From the NCBI RefSeq assembly GCF_022113815.1, contig NZ_SGOM01000010.1, positions 1 through 64,000 on the forward strand: DNA of 64,000 nt, given 5' to 3'. The notes under the pieces were generated by a model. It had not been told where the DNA came from and ran no database searches. It saw only the letters and a list, made by a program, of their open reading frames with translations. Of the stretch, positions 9,036 to 20,930 are shown piece by piece. This stretch comes from Vibrio cincinnatiensis (lineage in GTDB: Bacteria > Pseudomonadota > Gammaproteobacteria > Enterobacterales > Vibrionaceae). Each line of letters opens with the position of its first letter. Position 1 is the stretch's first letter. A program made the translations under genes and the position numbers.

Positions 9036-9062
9036 CAATGCCGACGATTTAGGTCGGCATTG
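9036..9062 (-). terminator. fadD terminator
   Basis: A perfect 10 bp stem, CAATGCCGAC with GTCGGCATTG, is followed on the minus strand by a run ending TTATTTTTTG. It lies between the fadD stop and the rnd start, leaving about 50 bp for any rnd promoter. Confidence 0.85.
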
Positions 9063-9096
9063 TAGCATCATAATGGGTAATTACTTACCGGTTGAT

Positions 9097-10794
9097 CTAA
9101 GCACATTTTGCCTTTTCCGCTTGCTGAGCATCATTTTCTTCACGTAATACGCGACGTAAAATCTTACCCACATTGGTTTTTGGCAACTCTTCACGAAATT
9201 CAATCAGTTTGGGGACTTTATAACCCGTTAAGTGTTTACGGCAATGCGTGATGACTTCTTCTTTGGTTAAGCTGGGATCACGTTTCACTATATAGATTTT
9301 CACAACTTCACCCGAGACTTCATGCGGCTGTCCAATCGCGGCGACTTCAAGCACTTTGCCATGTAATGCAACCACGTCTTCAATCTCATTCGGATAAACG
9401 TTAAAACCAGAAACCAAGATCATATCTTTCTTACGGTCAACGATATACAGCATGCCTTGATCATCGAACTTAACAATATCCCCCGTCGATAACCAGCCAT
9501 CTTCATCCACCACTTCTTTTGTCGCTTCAGGACGCTGCCAATATCCTTGCATCACTTGAGGACCACGAACTTGTAACTCTCCCGTTTGATCATAGCCCAG
9601 CACGTTGCCTTCTTCATCAACAATCCGGACTTCAGTAGATGGCACAGGCAAACCAATGGCACCAGAATAATCAGAAAGATCATAAGGGTTTCCTGTGACT
9701 AGGGGTGAACATTCCGTCAACCCATAACCTTCAAGTAAATGGATACCGGTGATCTTTTTCCACTTATCCGCAACCGCACGTTGAACGGCCATTCCACCGC
9801 CGACTGAGAGCTTCATATTGCTAAAGTCGAGTTCATGGAAATCTTCATTGTTGACTAAGGCATTAAATAAGGTATTCACCCCAGTGAGGGCTGTAAACGG
9901 ATATTTTTGCAGCTCTTTAATAAAGCCAGGAATGTCTCGTGGGTTAGTAATCATTAAATTACTCCCCCCCATTTCGATGAACAGCAATAAGTTTACCGTT
10001 AAAGCAAAAACGTGATATAGAGGCAGTGCCGTAACCACTAACTCTCGCCCTTCACGCAATACGGGCCCATAAGCTCCTCTTGCTTGAAGTACGTTCGCAA
10101 TCATGTTGCGGTGCGTTAAAATTGCCCCTTTTGCAACCCCCGTCGTCCCTCCGGTATATTGTAAAAAAGCAATATCTTCACCCGACATAAAAGGTTTCAC
10201 GTATTGCAAACGGCGGCCTTTATGTAAAGCCTTACGCATAGAAATCGCGCCCGGCAGATCATATTTAGGCACCATACCTTTAACATACTTAACGACAAAA
10301 TCGACCAAAGTACCTTTCGCACGAGGAAGCATTTGCCCAAGGCTAGTTAAGACCACATGTTTAACTTGAGTATTGGCAACAATTTGCTCTAACGTATTCG
10401 CAAAGTTAGAGACAATCACAATAGCGCGAACGTCAGCATCATTCAGTTGGTGTTCTAACTCTCGAGGAGTGTAAAGAGGGTTTACGTTAACAGCAATCAT
10501 GCCCGCACGCAAAATCCCAAACAGAGCGACTGGATACTGCAATAAGTTAGGCATCATCAGGGCGACTCGGTCGCCTTTTTTTAACTTAAGCTCATTTTGT
10601 AAATAGGCAGAAAACGCTCGACTGCGTTCTTCCAATTTACGAAATGTCATCACTGAGCCCATATTCATGAAAGCAGGCTGATCCGCATACTTGTGTACTG
10701 ACTGCTCAAACATCTCAACCAATGATAAATATTGGTCAGGATTAATGGTTTCCGGTACATCGGTGGGATAACGTGAAAGCCAAGGTTTATCCAC
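9097..10794 (-). CDS. fadD: Long-chain fatty acyl-CoA ligase
   Basis: FadD activates long-chain fatty acids with ATP and CoA at the inner membrane for beta-oxidation and phospholipid use. The 565-residue ANL-family protein has the P-loop [12 protein letters not shown] (213-224), GYGLTECSP, the STGD motif (LSTGDIVKF), the hinge VDRKKDMI and the C-terminal lysine in [12 protein letters not shown]. It starts with GTG and has GAGGAG upstream. It follows the alpha/beta hydrolase gene after 110 bp, and that gap holds a CAAAC-N4-GTTTA box and a partial Fur-like site, so it probably has its own promoter. Confidence 0.96.
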   Translation of the reverse strand: MDKPWLSRYPTDVPETINPDQYLSLVEMFEQSVHKYADQPAFMNMGSVMTFRKLEERSRAFSAYLQNELKLKKGDRVALMMPNLLQYPVALFGILRAGMIAVNVNPLYTPRELEHQLNDADVRAIVIVSNFANTLEQIVANTQVKHVVLTSLGQMLPRAKGTLVDFVVKYVKGMVPKYDLPGAISMRKALHKGRRLQYVKPFMSGEDIAFLQYTGGTTGVAKGAILTHRNMIANVLQARGAYGPVLREGRELVVTALPLYHVFALTVNLLLFIEMGGSNLMITNPRDIPGFIKELQKYPFTALTGVNTLFNALVNNEDFHELDFSNMKLSVGGGMAVQRAVADKWKKITGIHLLEGYGLTECSPLVTGNPYDLSDYSGAIGLPVPSTEVRIVDEEGNVLGYDQTGELQVRGPQVMQGYWQRPEATKEVVDEDGWLSTGDIVKFDDQGMLYIVDRKKDMILVSGFNVYPNEIEDVVALHGKVLEVAAIGQPHEVSGEVVKIYIVKRDPSLTKEEVITHCRKHLTGYKVPKLIEFREELPKTNVGKILRRVLREENDAQQAEKAKCA

Positions 10795-10816
10795 GGTAAT
10801 ACTCCTCGTAATTGGC

Positions 10817-10835
10817 TGGCATGATTATCATTGTC
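10817..10835 (-). promoter_or_regulatory. Partial Fur-box-like site upstream of fadD
   Basis: On the minus strand GACAATGATAATCATGCCA matches the first 15 positions of GATAATGATAATCATTATC with one mismatch, but its right end diverges. It lies 23-41 bp before the GTG start of fadD. Iron control of fadD would be unusual, so this is a weak candidate. Confidence 0.25.
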
Positions 10836-10892
10836 TTTGTTATAGAAATGATCTCTATTACAGCACAGCCAGAGCACTTGAGCACGAAACAC

Positions 10893-10907
10893 TCAAACAC
10901 TTGTTTA
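10893..10907. promoter_or_regulatory. CAAAC-N4-GTTTA box upstream of fadD
   Basis: TCAAACACTTGTTTA overlaps the stop codon of the upstream hydrolase gene and lies about 100 bp before fadD. It has the same half-sites and spacing as the box upstream of fadH (18831-18845). It resembles PsrA sites (G/CAAAC-N2-4-GTTTG/C), which control fatty-acid genes in pseudomonads and vibrios. Confidence 0.4.
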
Positions 10908-11762
10908 AATTTTGTTAACTAAGCCAAATATTAGTTCTGCGACCGGCAAAGGTTGCTGAAGATGACAATGATGGCCACCTGAAATGACATGTTTTTCCAT
11001 CTTTGCATACGCATCGCTTGCTGCGTCTTGCTGAAGAGATTCAAAACCGTGTTCCCCCAATATCAGTTGGTGGGGGCAAATAATACTCTCAAGCACCTTT
11101 TGCGCATAAGGGTATGACGGACGATAAAGTGACTCACTGGTTAGCTTTTTATCATACCGCCATTGCCATTTATCTTTCACTTGCACAATTCCCCTTAGAA
11201 CGATGGGTTCGATTAAGTGAATCGGCAGTTGATTAACATATGCTCGATGTTGAAGAGCATCAGCTAGGCTTGAGTAATAACGTTCGGCTTTACGTCGCAA
11301 ACGATGACGGCTGACGATCCCTTTTCGCAAACGTGCAAGGCTATTGTCTGGAGATTCCACCAAAGGTGCCAGGCCTTCAATCTGAACTAATCCTGCAACT
11401 TGGTCAGGAAAGGCGGCACTATAGCAACTTGCGATTAAAGCACCAAGTGAATGACCCACTAACACTAGTCTGTTTGGTGAAATAGTAAGCAAAAGTTGGT
11501 AAATATCGTCAATATAGTCGTGAAATGGGTAGTAACAAGCGGTAGATTTGTGACAAGAAAGGCCGTGACCCGGTAAATCGATTGCGCAAAGACACCAATC
11601 TGGCGCGAGTGAATGTAACGCCTCCATCACCGTTTGAAAACTGGCCGCATTATCTAACCAACCATGCAAAAAAACGATGGTCACGTCCGCCTGTTTCGGG
11701 CACCCCACGGTTAGCCCAGCCAGTTGCCCATATTCAAGATCATAGGATTGAGATTGCAGCAT
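10905..11762 (-). CDS. Alpha/beta-fold hydrolase
   Basis: This 285-residue cytosolic serine hydrolase has an oxyanion HGW motif (33-35), the nucleophile Ser105 in VGHSLG and the catalytic His in SGGHHCHLQQP near the C-terminus. The substrate is unknown; it resembles SERHL-type or esterase-like hydrolases. Its ATG overlaps the slp stop codon (TAATG), so the two are translationally coupled. It lies just upstream of fadD, so an acyl-ester or thioester substrate is possible, though that rests on context alone. Confidence 0.85.
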   Translation of the reverse strand: MLQSQSYDLEYGQLAGLTVGCPKQADVTIVFLHGWLDNAASFQTVMEALHSLAPDWCLCAIDLPGHGLSCHKSTACYYPFHDYIDDIYQLLLTISPNRLVLVGHSLGALIASCYSAAFPDQVAGLVQIEGLAPLVESPDNSLARLRKGIVSRHRLRRKAERYYSSLADALQHRAYVNQLPIHLIEPIVLRGIVQVKDKWQWRYDKKLTSESLYRPSYPYAQKVLESIICPHQLILGEHGFESLQQDAASDAYAKMEKHVISGGHHCHLQQPLPVAELIFGLVNKI

Positions 11763-12316
11763 TACTTCACTTCTTGAATCACACGCCCACTGCGTGGATA
11801 GTCATCCATATGACGGCAATGAAAATTGCGGCAAGGAAAAAGATAAGGCCCCCTATCATCAACTATGATCCGCTCTTCCACTCGCCATAAATAGTAGCCA
11901 TTGACCTTCATGACAGGAAAGAGGTAATCATACTCACCAATGCTTCCTCGTTCTGAAGGGGCGGAGGTGCCAATCACTGAGATTAAGCGACCAGGACTAT
12001 ATGTCACAGGGTCAAGAAACCCATCGACATAGCCAATAAAGCGCCCTTCTGGCTCACGAGCTAGGTTCGGCCGACCTGATGCGTCAATCGGCAAGTTGAC
12101 AATCTCAATTCGGGTTCTATCCGCTAAGTTAGTCGTTTGAGCAATCACGCCTCCCAAACGAACATCCCTTTCTGTATGACCGTCCTGTTGAGACCATAGC
12201 GTGTAATCCGAGATGACCGATTCTTGATCACTGGCTAATTGAGGAGGAAGCGAAGCACAAGCCGTTAGCATCGCAAATATCGAGAGTAACAATAGACGAA
12301 CTAGATTATGTATCAT
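11762..12316 (-). CDS. slp: Slp family outer-membrane lipoprotein
   Basis: Slp-family lipoproteins are starvation- or stationary-phase-inducible outer-membrane lipoproteins of unclear role. The 184-residue protein has a signal peptide with lipobox LTAC (Cys20) and a beta-rich body containing GGVIAQTTN and EGRFIGYVDGFLDP. The ATG at 12316 has AAGGGG eight bases upstream; the frame is open to 12352. Its stop codon overlaps the start of the hydrolase gene. It sits in the minus-strand run from yoaA to fadD. Confidence 0.88.
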   Translation of the reverse strand: MIHNLVRLLLLSIFAMLTACASLPPQLASDQESVISDYTLWSQQDGHTERDVRLGGVIAQTTNLADRTRIEIVNLPIDASGRPNLAREPEGRFIGYVDGFLDPVTYSPGRLISVIGTSAPSERGSIGEYDYLFPVMKVNGYYLWRVEERIIVDDRGPYLFPCRNFHCRHMDDYPRSGRVIQEVK

Positions 12317-12332
12317 GGAGTTACCCCTTTTG

Positions 12333-12629
12333 TTAGATATACATATCGACACCGAGCATTTGGGCCAGTTCCTCTTTTCTCGCTTGATTCATTACCCCGA
12401 GATACTCTTCCAACGCTTTACGAGCATGACCTTCTGGCAAATCATATTGAAGTCGTGCACGATGAATATCAGCAGGATCTACCTGGCGAATAGAGTGAGA
12501 AACCGCATCTGCAACTTTGCTGGTTTGACTAACCGACGATTGCCCTTTTGTCCCTTCTTTTTTCTTCGATTTGGAAGTTCGATGCGTATTCGATATTCGA
12601 GCGGGGGGCAATCCATTTATTGAAACCAT
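12333..12629 (-). CDS. Conserved hypothetical protein, 98 aa
   Basis: I do not recognise a function. The protein has a basic N-terminal half (residues 10-40, rich in Ser, Thr and Lys, for example KSKKKEGTKG) that looks disordered. The C-terminal half is an amphipathic helical domain (about 50-98, RARLQYDLPEGHARKALEEY onward). An AGGA ribosome site lies five bases before the ATG. It sits between tsaB and slp, 16 bp before slp, so it is probably in their operon. I believe V. cholerae has an orthologue at the same place, which argues for a real gene. Confidence 0.75.
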   Translation of the reverse strand: MVSINGLPPARISNTHRTSKSKKKEGTKGQSSVSQTSKVADAVSHSIRQVDPADIHRARLQYDLPEGHARKALEEYLGVMNQARKEELAQMLGVDMYI

Positions 12630-12723
12630 ACTGATCCTACCTAACTCACAGAGTGAACGAATAACTCAAAACCGGGCCAGCTTGTTATCCGTTCAAAATT
12701 CTAGATGTGATGGTACTTGCCGA

Positions 12724-13431
12724 TTACTCTCGACCCGGCAATTTTTTCCAAGCCACGGTATCACGCAAGTAAATCGGGCTTGTCTCTTCAACAGGGAGCG
12801 TTCTACCTTGTTTCCATTCCTGTTGTGCTAAAACCACCATATCTTGTGCTTGGGGATAGAGTAGCCCACTGTCTTGCAGAACAAATGGTAAAGTCGATAA
12901 GCTTTCTTGATAGGCAGCCCATCCCGTTCCCGCGGTTGCCCATGCTTGATCCACATCTTCACTTGCCAGCGTCTCTACCAACAATTCCGGTGCGACCACA
13001 CATTCAGCATCAACTTCACGCCAAGTGCCATTGGATTGACGCTCAAAGCGAGCCCAATAAACTTCACTCATGCGCGCATCAATCGCACAAGCTACTTGGG
13101 TTAATCCTTGTTCCCGATAAGCGCCTTGTGCTAATGCCGCTAAGGTTGAAATTCCTATCATTGGCAAATTCGCTCCAAACGCTAAACCTTGTGCAATTCC
13201 AATGCCAATTCGTACCCCAGTAAAACTGCCTGGGCCTCGACCAAACGCTAATGCATCCAGATCTTGCAAGGTTAACCCGGCTTCTTTTAAAACTTCATCA
13301 ACCATAGGTAGAATTTTTTTGGTGTGATCACGAGGAGCCACTTCGCTACGGGAATAAACGTCATCACCCACCATTAAAGCAACAGAGCAAGCCTCTGTTG
13401 CGGTATCTAAAGCTAGAATTTTTGCGCTCAT
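12724..13431 (-). CDS. tsaB: tRNA t6A37 synthesis protein TsaB
   Basis: TsaB is the scaffold partner of TsaD in the TsaBDE complex that makes threonylcarbamoyladenosine at A37 of ANN-decoding tRNAs. The 235-residue ASKHA-fold protein starts [15 protein letters not shown] and has the [13 protein letters not shown] motif (69-81), both characteristic of the family. It is 8 bp downstream of yoaA, the same pairing as in E. coli, so they are co-transcribed. Confidence 0.96.
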   Translation of the reverse strand: MSAKILALDTATEACSVALMVGDDVYSRSEVAPRDHTKKILPMVDEVLKEAGLTLQDLDALAFGRGPGSFTGVRIGIGIAQGLAFGANLPMIGISTLAALAQGAYREQGLTQVACAIDARMSEVYWARFERQSNGTWREVDAECVVAPELLVETLASEDVDQAWATAGTGWAAYQESLSTLPFVLQDSGLLYPQAQDMVVLAQQEWKQGRTLPVEETSPIYLRDTVAWKKLPGRE

Positions 13432-13439
13432 GAATGTCT

Positions 13440-15368
13440 CTAATTGATTGCGGTTTTAGATAGAGATTGCAGAAAGTCTGTTACCACGGCTAAATCCCGT
13501 GTTCGGGGAATGGGCGGTAAACTGGCAAGAAAAACGCCACCATAATCACGAGTGACTAAGCGATTATCACAAATAATCAATGCGCCTTTATCTTTCTGAT
13601 CTCGAATTAGTCGTCCTACACCCTGCTTCAAAGTAATCACCGCCTCTGGCAGTTGGACCTGAGAAAATGGGTCCCCTCCCCGTAAGCGACAATCTTCAAT
13701 ACGGGCTTTTAACAGTGGATCATCCGGTGCAGTAAACGGAAGTTTGTCGATAATAACACAGCTTAGGGTATCGCCTCTAACATCAATCCCTTCCCAAAAT
13801 GCCCCCGTGGCGACTAGCAGTGCATTCCCTAACTCCATAAATTCCGCTAAGGTTTTCTGCTTACTCGTCTCTCCTTGCAGTAAGACAGGTAAAGTTAAAC
13901 AAGTACGAAACCGTTCACCTAACTCCCGCATCATACTGTGGGAAGTGCAAAGGAAAAAACAACGCCCTTGGTTTTGTTCAATCACTGGCGCTAACATACG
14001 CACCAATTTATCCGCAAGACCTGGGCTATTCGGTTCAGGCAAATACCGAGGCACACAAAGCTTCGCTTGTCTCTGATAATCGAATGGGCTCGGTAGAGAA
14101 AATTGATCACTGGGCACCAGCCCAAGTCGTTGAGTAAAGTGGCTAAAATCATCGTTCACCGCTAAGGTTGCAGAAGTAAATATCCACGCCCCTTGTTTAA
14201 GGGTGATCTGCTCTTGAAATTTATCTGCAACCGACAGTGGCGTAATATGCAGGCTAAAATGGCGGGGGGTTGTATCAAACCAGTAAGAGTACCCCGTGAC
14301 CGATACATCACAAACTCGATCAATTCGCCCTTTGATGGTATTCGCTCGCTCAAATGCCGTGTCAAGTAACTGGCTTCGCCCTAACGCTAACTTAAGTACC
14401 TCGATGGCAAAGTCTAAACTTTCCTGTAATCGCTCCATTTGCCGAGCTATCGCAACCGATACCATCGCCTCTCGCCAGTTTCCTCGAAAACCGGAATCCC
14501 CCAGCAAAAGGCGTAAATCCATCGCTGTTTGGAGCAGCTTATCCCCAACTTTTTGTAATTGGCGCATATCCTTGGCTTCGGTGCGATAACCAATTTCAAT
14601 ATCTTTCGCTAACTCCTGGATTTGTCGGCTTGAGACTGACTGGCCAAAATACTGGCTAGCAATATCCGGCAATTGATGAGCTTCATCAAAAATAAACACA
14701 TCCGCTTCAGGGATCAATTCACCAAATCCTGTCTCTTTAATAGCAAGATCAGCAAGGAATAGGTGATGGTTGACGACCACAACATCTGCATCCATGGCTT
14801 TGCGACGAGCTTTAGAGACAAAACAATCCTGATAGCTCGGGCATTCTTTCCCTAAGCAATTGTCGTTCGTTGAAGTGATGGTTGGGATAATCAGGCTGTC
14901 TTCCGGTAATGCATCACACTCTCCAAGATCACCGGTTTTCGTTTCTGAAGACCAACTACGCACTTTAACCAATTGGGTTAATAAGGTGGGATCGCTCTCG
15001 TTATTGTGGCTTTCAACCATTTGCCGACTGAGTCGATCGAGACAAAGGTAATTGGCCCGCCCTTTTAATAACGCGACTTGGCCATGAAAGCCCAATGCAT
15101 TAACCATCAGCGGTAAATCACGATGAAAGAGTTGCTCTTGCAGGTTTTTTGACCCTGTACTGATAATGATTTTTTTACCACTCAGTAAGGCCGGAACTAA
15201 ATAAGCGAAGGTTTTGCCCGTTCCCGTTCCCGCTTCAACCACTAATTGCGATTGTTGCTCAATCGCCTTCGCCACGGCCTTCGCCATATCGACTTGCGCT
15301 TGACGACCTTGAAAGCCGGGAATGGCTTTACCTAAAGCGCCATGTTGAGAAAAAGTTTTCGCGATCAT
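13440..15368 (-). CDS. yoaA: DinG-family ATP-dependent DNA helicase YoaA
   Basis: YoaA is an XPD/DinG-like superfamily 2 helicase with an iron-sulfur cluster; in E. coli it works with the DNA polymerase III chi subunit in damage tolerance. The 642-residue protein has Walker [10 protein letters not shown] (45-53), a DEAH box ([11 protein letters not shown]), and the cluster cysteines in ANYLC and [15 protein letters not shown]. Its C-terminal motif VI is GVGRLIRD. It heads the run that continues with tsaB. The length equals that of E. coli YoaA (about 636). Confidence 0.93.
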   Translation of the reverse strand: MIAKTFSQHGALGKAIPGFQGRQAQVDMAKAVAKAIEQQSQLVVEAGTGTGKTFAYLVPALLSGKKIIISTGSKNLQEQLFHRDLPLMVNALGFHGQVALLKGRANYLCLDRLSRQMVESHNNESDPTLLTQLVKVRSWSSETKTGDLGECDALPEDSLIIPTITSTNDNCLGKECPSYQDCFVSKARRKAMDADVVVVNHHLFLADLAIKETGFGELIPEADVFIFDEAHQLPDIASQYFGQSVSSRQIQELAKDIEIGYRTEAKDMRQLQKVGDKLLQTAMDLRLLLGDSGFRGNWREAMVSVAIARQMERLQESLDFAIEVLKLALGRSQLLDTAFERANTIKGRIDRVCDVSVTGYSYWFDTTPRHFSLHITPLSVADKFQEQITLKQGAWIFTSATLAVNDDFSHFTQRLGLVPSDQFSLPSPFDYQRQAKLCVPRYLPEPNSPGLADKLVRMLAPVIEQNQGRCFFLCTSHSMMRELGERFRTCLTLPVLLQGETSKQKTLAEFMELGNALLVATGAFWEGIDVRGDTLSCVIIDKLPFTAPDDPLLKARIEDCRLRGGDPFSQVQLPEAVITLKQGVGRLIRDQKDKGALIICDNRLVTRDYGGVFLASLPPIPRTRDLAVVTDFLQSLSKTAIN

Positions 15369-15414
15369 CCTAAAAACAAGTCCCGTGTAGAATGCCGCGA
15401 TTATGGCAGGTTTC

Positions 15415-15452
15415 CCATCCTAGCGCGAACTCAAATCGAGTTCACACTAGGG
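15415..15452. repeat. Hairpin after the 67 aa gene
   Basis: CCTAG-GCG-GAACTC-AAATC-GAGTTC-ACA-CTAGG is an interrupted inverted repeat between yoaA and the 67 aa gene. No T run follows on either strand, so it is at best a weak terminator. Confidence 0.35.
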
Positions 15453-15459
15453 TAAGGTT

Positions 15460-15663
15460 TTATTTGCGATTCAGATAACGAGACAACCAAACCGGAGCAT
15501 CATAACCATGGCTGGCAGAAGAGAGCATCGCCTTAGCGGCATCCACAGGAGAGGCTTTGTTTTCCCACATCGTATCGAGTAATGCGCCATCGATTGGATT
15601 GTCGCCCACCAGAGCATGCACTCGCTCAACATACAATTTACGTGCAAGTAATTCTTTATCCAT
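15460..15663 (-). CDS. Conserved hypothetical protein, 67 aa
   Basis: I do not recognise this family. The short soluble protein begins MDKELLARKLYVERVHAL and ends YDAPVWLSRYLNRK. It looks all-helical and slightly basic, without Cys or a membrane segment. The ATG at 15663 has AAGGTGG about six bases upstream, which is convincing; the frame stays open to 15831 but the upstream part looks non-coding. It diverges from purU and precedes yoaA. Confidence 0.7.
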   Translation of the reverse strand: MDKELLARKLYVERVHALVGDNPIDGALLDTMWENKASPVDAAKAMLSSASHGYDAPVWLSRYLNRK

Positions 15664-15842
15664 AAACACCACCTTAAATGCGCTCGGTTTGAGTAGAAAG
15701 AGAAAGCCTTTAGTGTCTAGCCATGATTGTTGTTGAATCCAACTTGATAATAGATTAATTATAGACGTCACAGTGTGGGCTACATCACCGTTCTGGTCGC
15801 CCCTTTTATTTTTGCACCAAAAAGTATTCATGGAAGTTATTG

Positions 15843-16676
15843 ATGGAAAGAAAAACCCTCCTGACGCATTGCACTGATGCCCCAGGTCTTATCTCAAAAA
15901 TCACCAATATTTGTTACAAGCACCAACTCAATATTATTCATAACAATGAGTTTGTGGATAACACCAGCGGCCATTTTTTTATGCGGACGGAACTTGAGGG
16001 GTATTTCAATGACACCACGCTGCTTGCCGATCTGAATAATGCCTTACCCTCTGGAGCGAAACACAAACTGATCGACTCTGCACGTAAACGTATTGTGATT
16101 CTGGTGACCAAAGAAGCGCACTGTTTGGGCGATATCCTCATGAAAACCTATGATGGCAGTTTAGATGTCGAGATTGCAGCCGTTGTCGGTAACTATGACA
16201 AACTGCAAAACTTAACCGAAAAATTTGAGATCCCTTACCATCACGTTTCACATGAAGGTTTAAACCGCCAAGAACATGAACAGAAAATGCTGGAAGCGAT
16301 AGAACCTTACCACCCTGATTTTTTGGTGCTCGCAAAATACATGCGAGTTTTGACACCAGGGTTTGTGGAACAGTTCCACCATAAAATCATCAACATTCAT
16401 CACAGTTTCTTACCTGCCTTTATCGGGGCGAAACCCTATCAGCAGGCTTACGAACGTGGAGTTAAGATCATTGGTGCCACCGCTCACTTTGTGACCAATG
16501 ATTTAGATGAAGGACCAATTATTAAGCAAGATGTCATTCCTGTCGATCACACATTCAGTGCTCAAGATATGGCGCAAGCGGGCCGAGATGTCGAAAAAAA
16601 TGTATTAAGTAAAGCCCTCAATAAAGTGATTAATGATCATGTTTTTGTCTATGGCAATAAAACGGTCATTTTATAA
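15843..16676 (+). CDS. purU: Formyltetrahydrofolate deformylase
   Basis: PurU hydrolyses 10-formyl-THF to THF and formate, balancing the one-carbon pool and supplying formate to PurT. The 277-residue protein has an N-terminal ACT domain (residues 3-80, THCTDAPGLISKITNIC) that senses methionine/glycine in E. coli. The formyltransferase-type catalytic domain has IINIHHSFLPAF, HFVTNDLDEGPII and the catalytic Asn, His and Asp in place. The ATG at 15843 has GGAAG seven bases upstream; a TTG lies one codon earlier. Confidence 0.96.
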   Translation: MERKTLLTHCTDAPGLISKITNICYKHQLNIIHNNEFVDNTSGHFFMRTELEGYFNDTTLLADLNNALPSGAKHKLIDSARKRIVILVTKEAHCLGDILMKTYDGSLDVEIAAVVGNYDKLQNLTEKFEIPYHHVSHEGLNRQEHEQKMLEAIEPYHPDFLVLAKYMRVLTPGFVEQFHHKIINIHHSFLPAFIGAKPYQQAYERGVKIIGATAHFVTNDLDEGPIIKQDVIPVDHTFSAQDMAQAGRDVEKNVLSKALNKVINDHVFVYGNKTVIL

Positions 16677-16706
16677 TTTCACATACTCCATTATCTAAAG
16701 ATGATG

Positions 16707-16732
16707 AAGGGCCGATCTCGCTATCGGCCCTT
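16707..16732. terminator. Hairpin between purU and fadH
   Basis: A perfect 10 bp stem, AAGGGCCGAT with ATCGGCCCTT, and a six-base loop lie between convergent genes. The T tract is short on both strands, so it is probably a modest bidirectional terminator. Confidence 0.6.
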
Positions 16733-16763
16733 ACGAAATGCTCCGTTACTGTGATGGTAATAG

Positions 16764-18830
<2,067 letters not shown>

Positions 18831-18845
18831 TCAAACAAGCGTTTA
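18831..18845. promoter_or_regulatory. CAAAC-N4-GTTTA box upstream of fadH
   Basis: TCAAACAAGCGTTTA has the same half-sites and spacing as the fadD box at 10893-10907. It lies about 65 bp upstream of fadH in the region shared with sppA. It resembles a PsrA site. Confidence 0.4.
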
Positions 18846-18951
18846 CATTTTTGTAACACCGATCAATCTTGTAGTTGTTTGGGTATGGCAGATCACGTAG
18901 GATGTTACACACTATTTTCAGGACATCATCCACGGTTGCATTGGAGAGACA

Positions 18952-20802
18952 ATGAGACAACTATTCCGATTTATTGGGCTGATATTTAAAGGGTTTTGGA
19001 AAATTATTACCTTTATCCGTTTGGCGCTCACTAACCTTATTTTTTTATTAAGCATCGCTATTGTTTACTTTTTGTATCTGAATGCCGACTCCCCCACTCC
19101 TGTCGTAGATAAAGCCTCAGCTCTTGTGCTTAATCTCTCCGGTCCAATTGTGGAACAAAGCTCTTACCTTAACCCAATGGATTCCGTCAGTGACTCATTA
19201 TTTGGCCGTGAATTACCACGAGAAAATGTCTTGTTTGATATTGTTGACACACTGCGTTATGCAAAAAACGATGACAACGTTACTGGGCTAGTGCTCGCCT
19301 TACGAGAACTACCTGAAACCAATTTGACGAAATTACGTTATATTGCCAAAGCCATCAATGAATTTAAAACCTCCGGCAAACCCGTCTATGCGATTGGTGA
19401 TTTTTATAATCAAAGCCAATATTACCTTGCAAGTTATGCTGATAAAGTTTATCTCGCTCCCGATGGTGCTGTCATGCTACACGGCTACAGCAACTATAAC
19501 TTGTACTATAAAAGCTTACTGGAAAAACTTGATGTCAATACCCATGTGTTTCGGGTGGGTACCTATAAGTCTGCTGTTGAACCCTTTATTCGTGATGACA
19601 TGTCTGATGAAGCCAGAGAATCGGCAAGCCAATGGTTAAGCCAACTCTGGGGCGCTTACATTAGTGATGTTGCAACCAATCGTCAGTTAGATCCGCAAGT
19701 GCTAAATCCAACAATGGAAGAATTTTTAGCATTACTCAAAGATGCCTCAGGTAACTTGGCTGAACTCTCACGCACTTTGGGATTGGTCGATCAACTGGCT
19801 ACTCGGCAACAAGTACGCAGTGAACTGGCCCAAGTTTTTGGTAGTGATGGTGAAGACAGCTATAACGCGGTGAGTTACTACCGTTACCGTAATACGATGA
19901 AACCTACATTTACCCCTAATGCGGATGATATTGCGGTTGTCGTAGCAAGTGGCGCGATTATGGACGGAACTCAATCTCGTGGAAATATTGGCGGTGATAC
20001 GACCGCAGGGTTGCTTCGTCAAGCCCGTAATGATGAAAAAGTTAAAGCGGTCGTCTTACGAGTAGACAGCCCTGGGGGTAGTGCGTTTGCATCCGAAATC
20101 ATTCGTAATGAAATTGAAGCCCTGAAAGCAGCAGGAAAACCCGTTGTGGTTTCAATGTCGAGCCTAGCAGCATCAGGAGGATATTGGATCTCAATGAGCG
20201 CGGATAAAATCGTTGCGCAACCCACCACTCTCACCGGTTCTATTGGCATTTTTAGTGTCATCACCACTTTTGAAAAAGGGCTAAATAAACTCGGTATTTA
20301 TACCGATGGTGTGGGCACTTCCCCTTTCTCTGGTGTTGGAATTACCAGTGGACTCAACGACAACGTTAAAGATGCGATCCAAATGGGTATCGAAAATGGC
20401 TACCAACGCTTTATCTCTTTGGTTAGCGAAAATCGTAACCTAACCATTGAAGAGGTGGACAATATTGCACAAGGACACGTCTGGACAGCCAAAGATGCGC
20501 AACAATATGGTCTCGTCGATACCTTAGGGGATTTTGATGATGCAGTAGTAATTGCCGCGCAATTAGCCCATCTAGAACACTATAATCTTTACTGGGTTGA
20601 AGAACCACTTAGCCCTGCTCAACGTTTTCTTCAAAACCTACTGAGTGAGGCACAAGCAAGGTTTGATATCAATTTATCGAGCTTGGTGCCTGCGGCTTTA
20701 CACCCTGTCACGCAACAATTAATACAAGACGCTTCTATGCTCAATCAACTCAATGATCCCAAAGGGTATTACGCACTGTGTTTAACATGCCAAAGCAACT
20801 AA
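18952..20802 (+). CDS. sppA: Signal peptide peptidase SppA (protease IV)
   Basis: SppA is an inner-membrane serine protease that degrades cleaved signal peptides. The 616-residue protein has one N-terminal membrane segment (about 25-44) and two tandem ClpP-like halves. The general-base Lys206 is in RVGTYKSAVEP and the nucleophile Ser in MSSLAASGGYW (about 400-410), matching E. coli Lys209 and Ser409. GGAGAGACA precedes the ATG. It diverges from fadH and is followed by a terminator and ansA. Confidence 0.96.
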   Translation: MRQLFRFIGLIFKGFWKIITFIRLALTNLIFLLSIAIVYFLYLNADSPTPVVDKASALVLNLSGPIVEQSSYLNPMDSVSDSLFGRELPRENVLFDIVDTLRYAKNDDNVTGLVLALRELPETNLTKLRYIAKAINEFKTSGKPVYAIGDFYNQSQYYLASYADKVYLAPDGAVMLHGYSNYNLYYKSLLEKLDVNTHVFRVGTYKSAVEPFIRDDMSDEARESASQWLSQLWGAYISDVATNRQLDPQVLNPTMEEFLALLKDASGNLAELSRTLGLVDQLATRQQVRSELAQVFGSDGEDSYNAVSYYRYRNTMKPTFTPNADDIAVVVASGAIMDGTQSRGNIGGDTTAGLLRQARNDEKVKAVVLRVDSPGGSAFASEIIRNEIEALKAAGKPVVVSMSSLAASGGYWISMSADKIVAQPTTLTGSIGIFSVITTFEKGLNKLGIYTDGVGTSPFSGVGITSGLNDNVKDAIQMGIENGYQRFISLVSENRNLTIEEVDNIAQGHVWTAKDAQQYGLVDTLGDFDDAVVIAAQLAHLEHYNLYWVEEPLSPAQRFLQNLLSEAQARFDINLSSLVPAALHPVTQQLIQDASMLNQLNDPKGYYALCLTCQSN

Positions 20803-20841
20803 CACACTAACATTAATTCCCCTTTTGCAATGCAAAAGATG

Positions 20842-20874
20842 AAGAGGCACTTTCTAGGACTGTGCCTCTTTTTA
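20842..20874 (+). terminator. sppA terminator
   Basis: AAGAGGCAC and GTGCCTCTT form a 9 bp stem followed by TTTATT. It separates sppA from ansA, which has its start 57 bp downstream. Confidence 0.8.
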
Positions 20875-20930
20875 TTGCAGAAGTTTCCGCTATAATTTTG
20901 CGCCTGTTCCCTACAATAAGTGATACCCCT

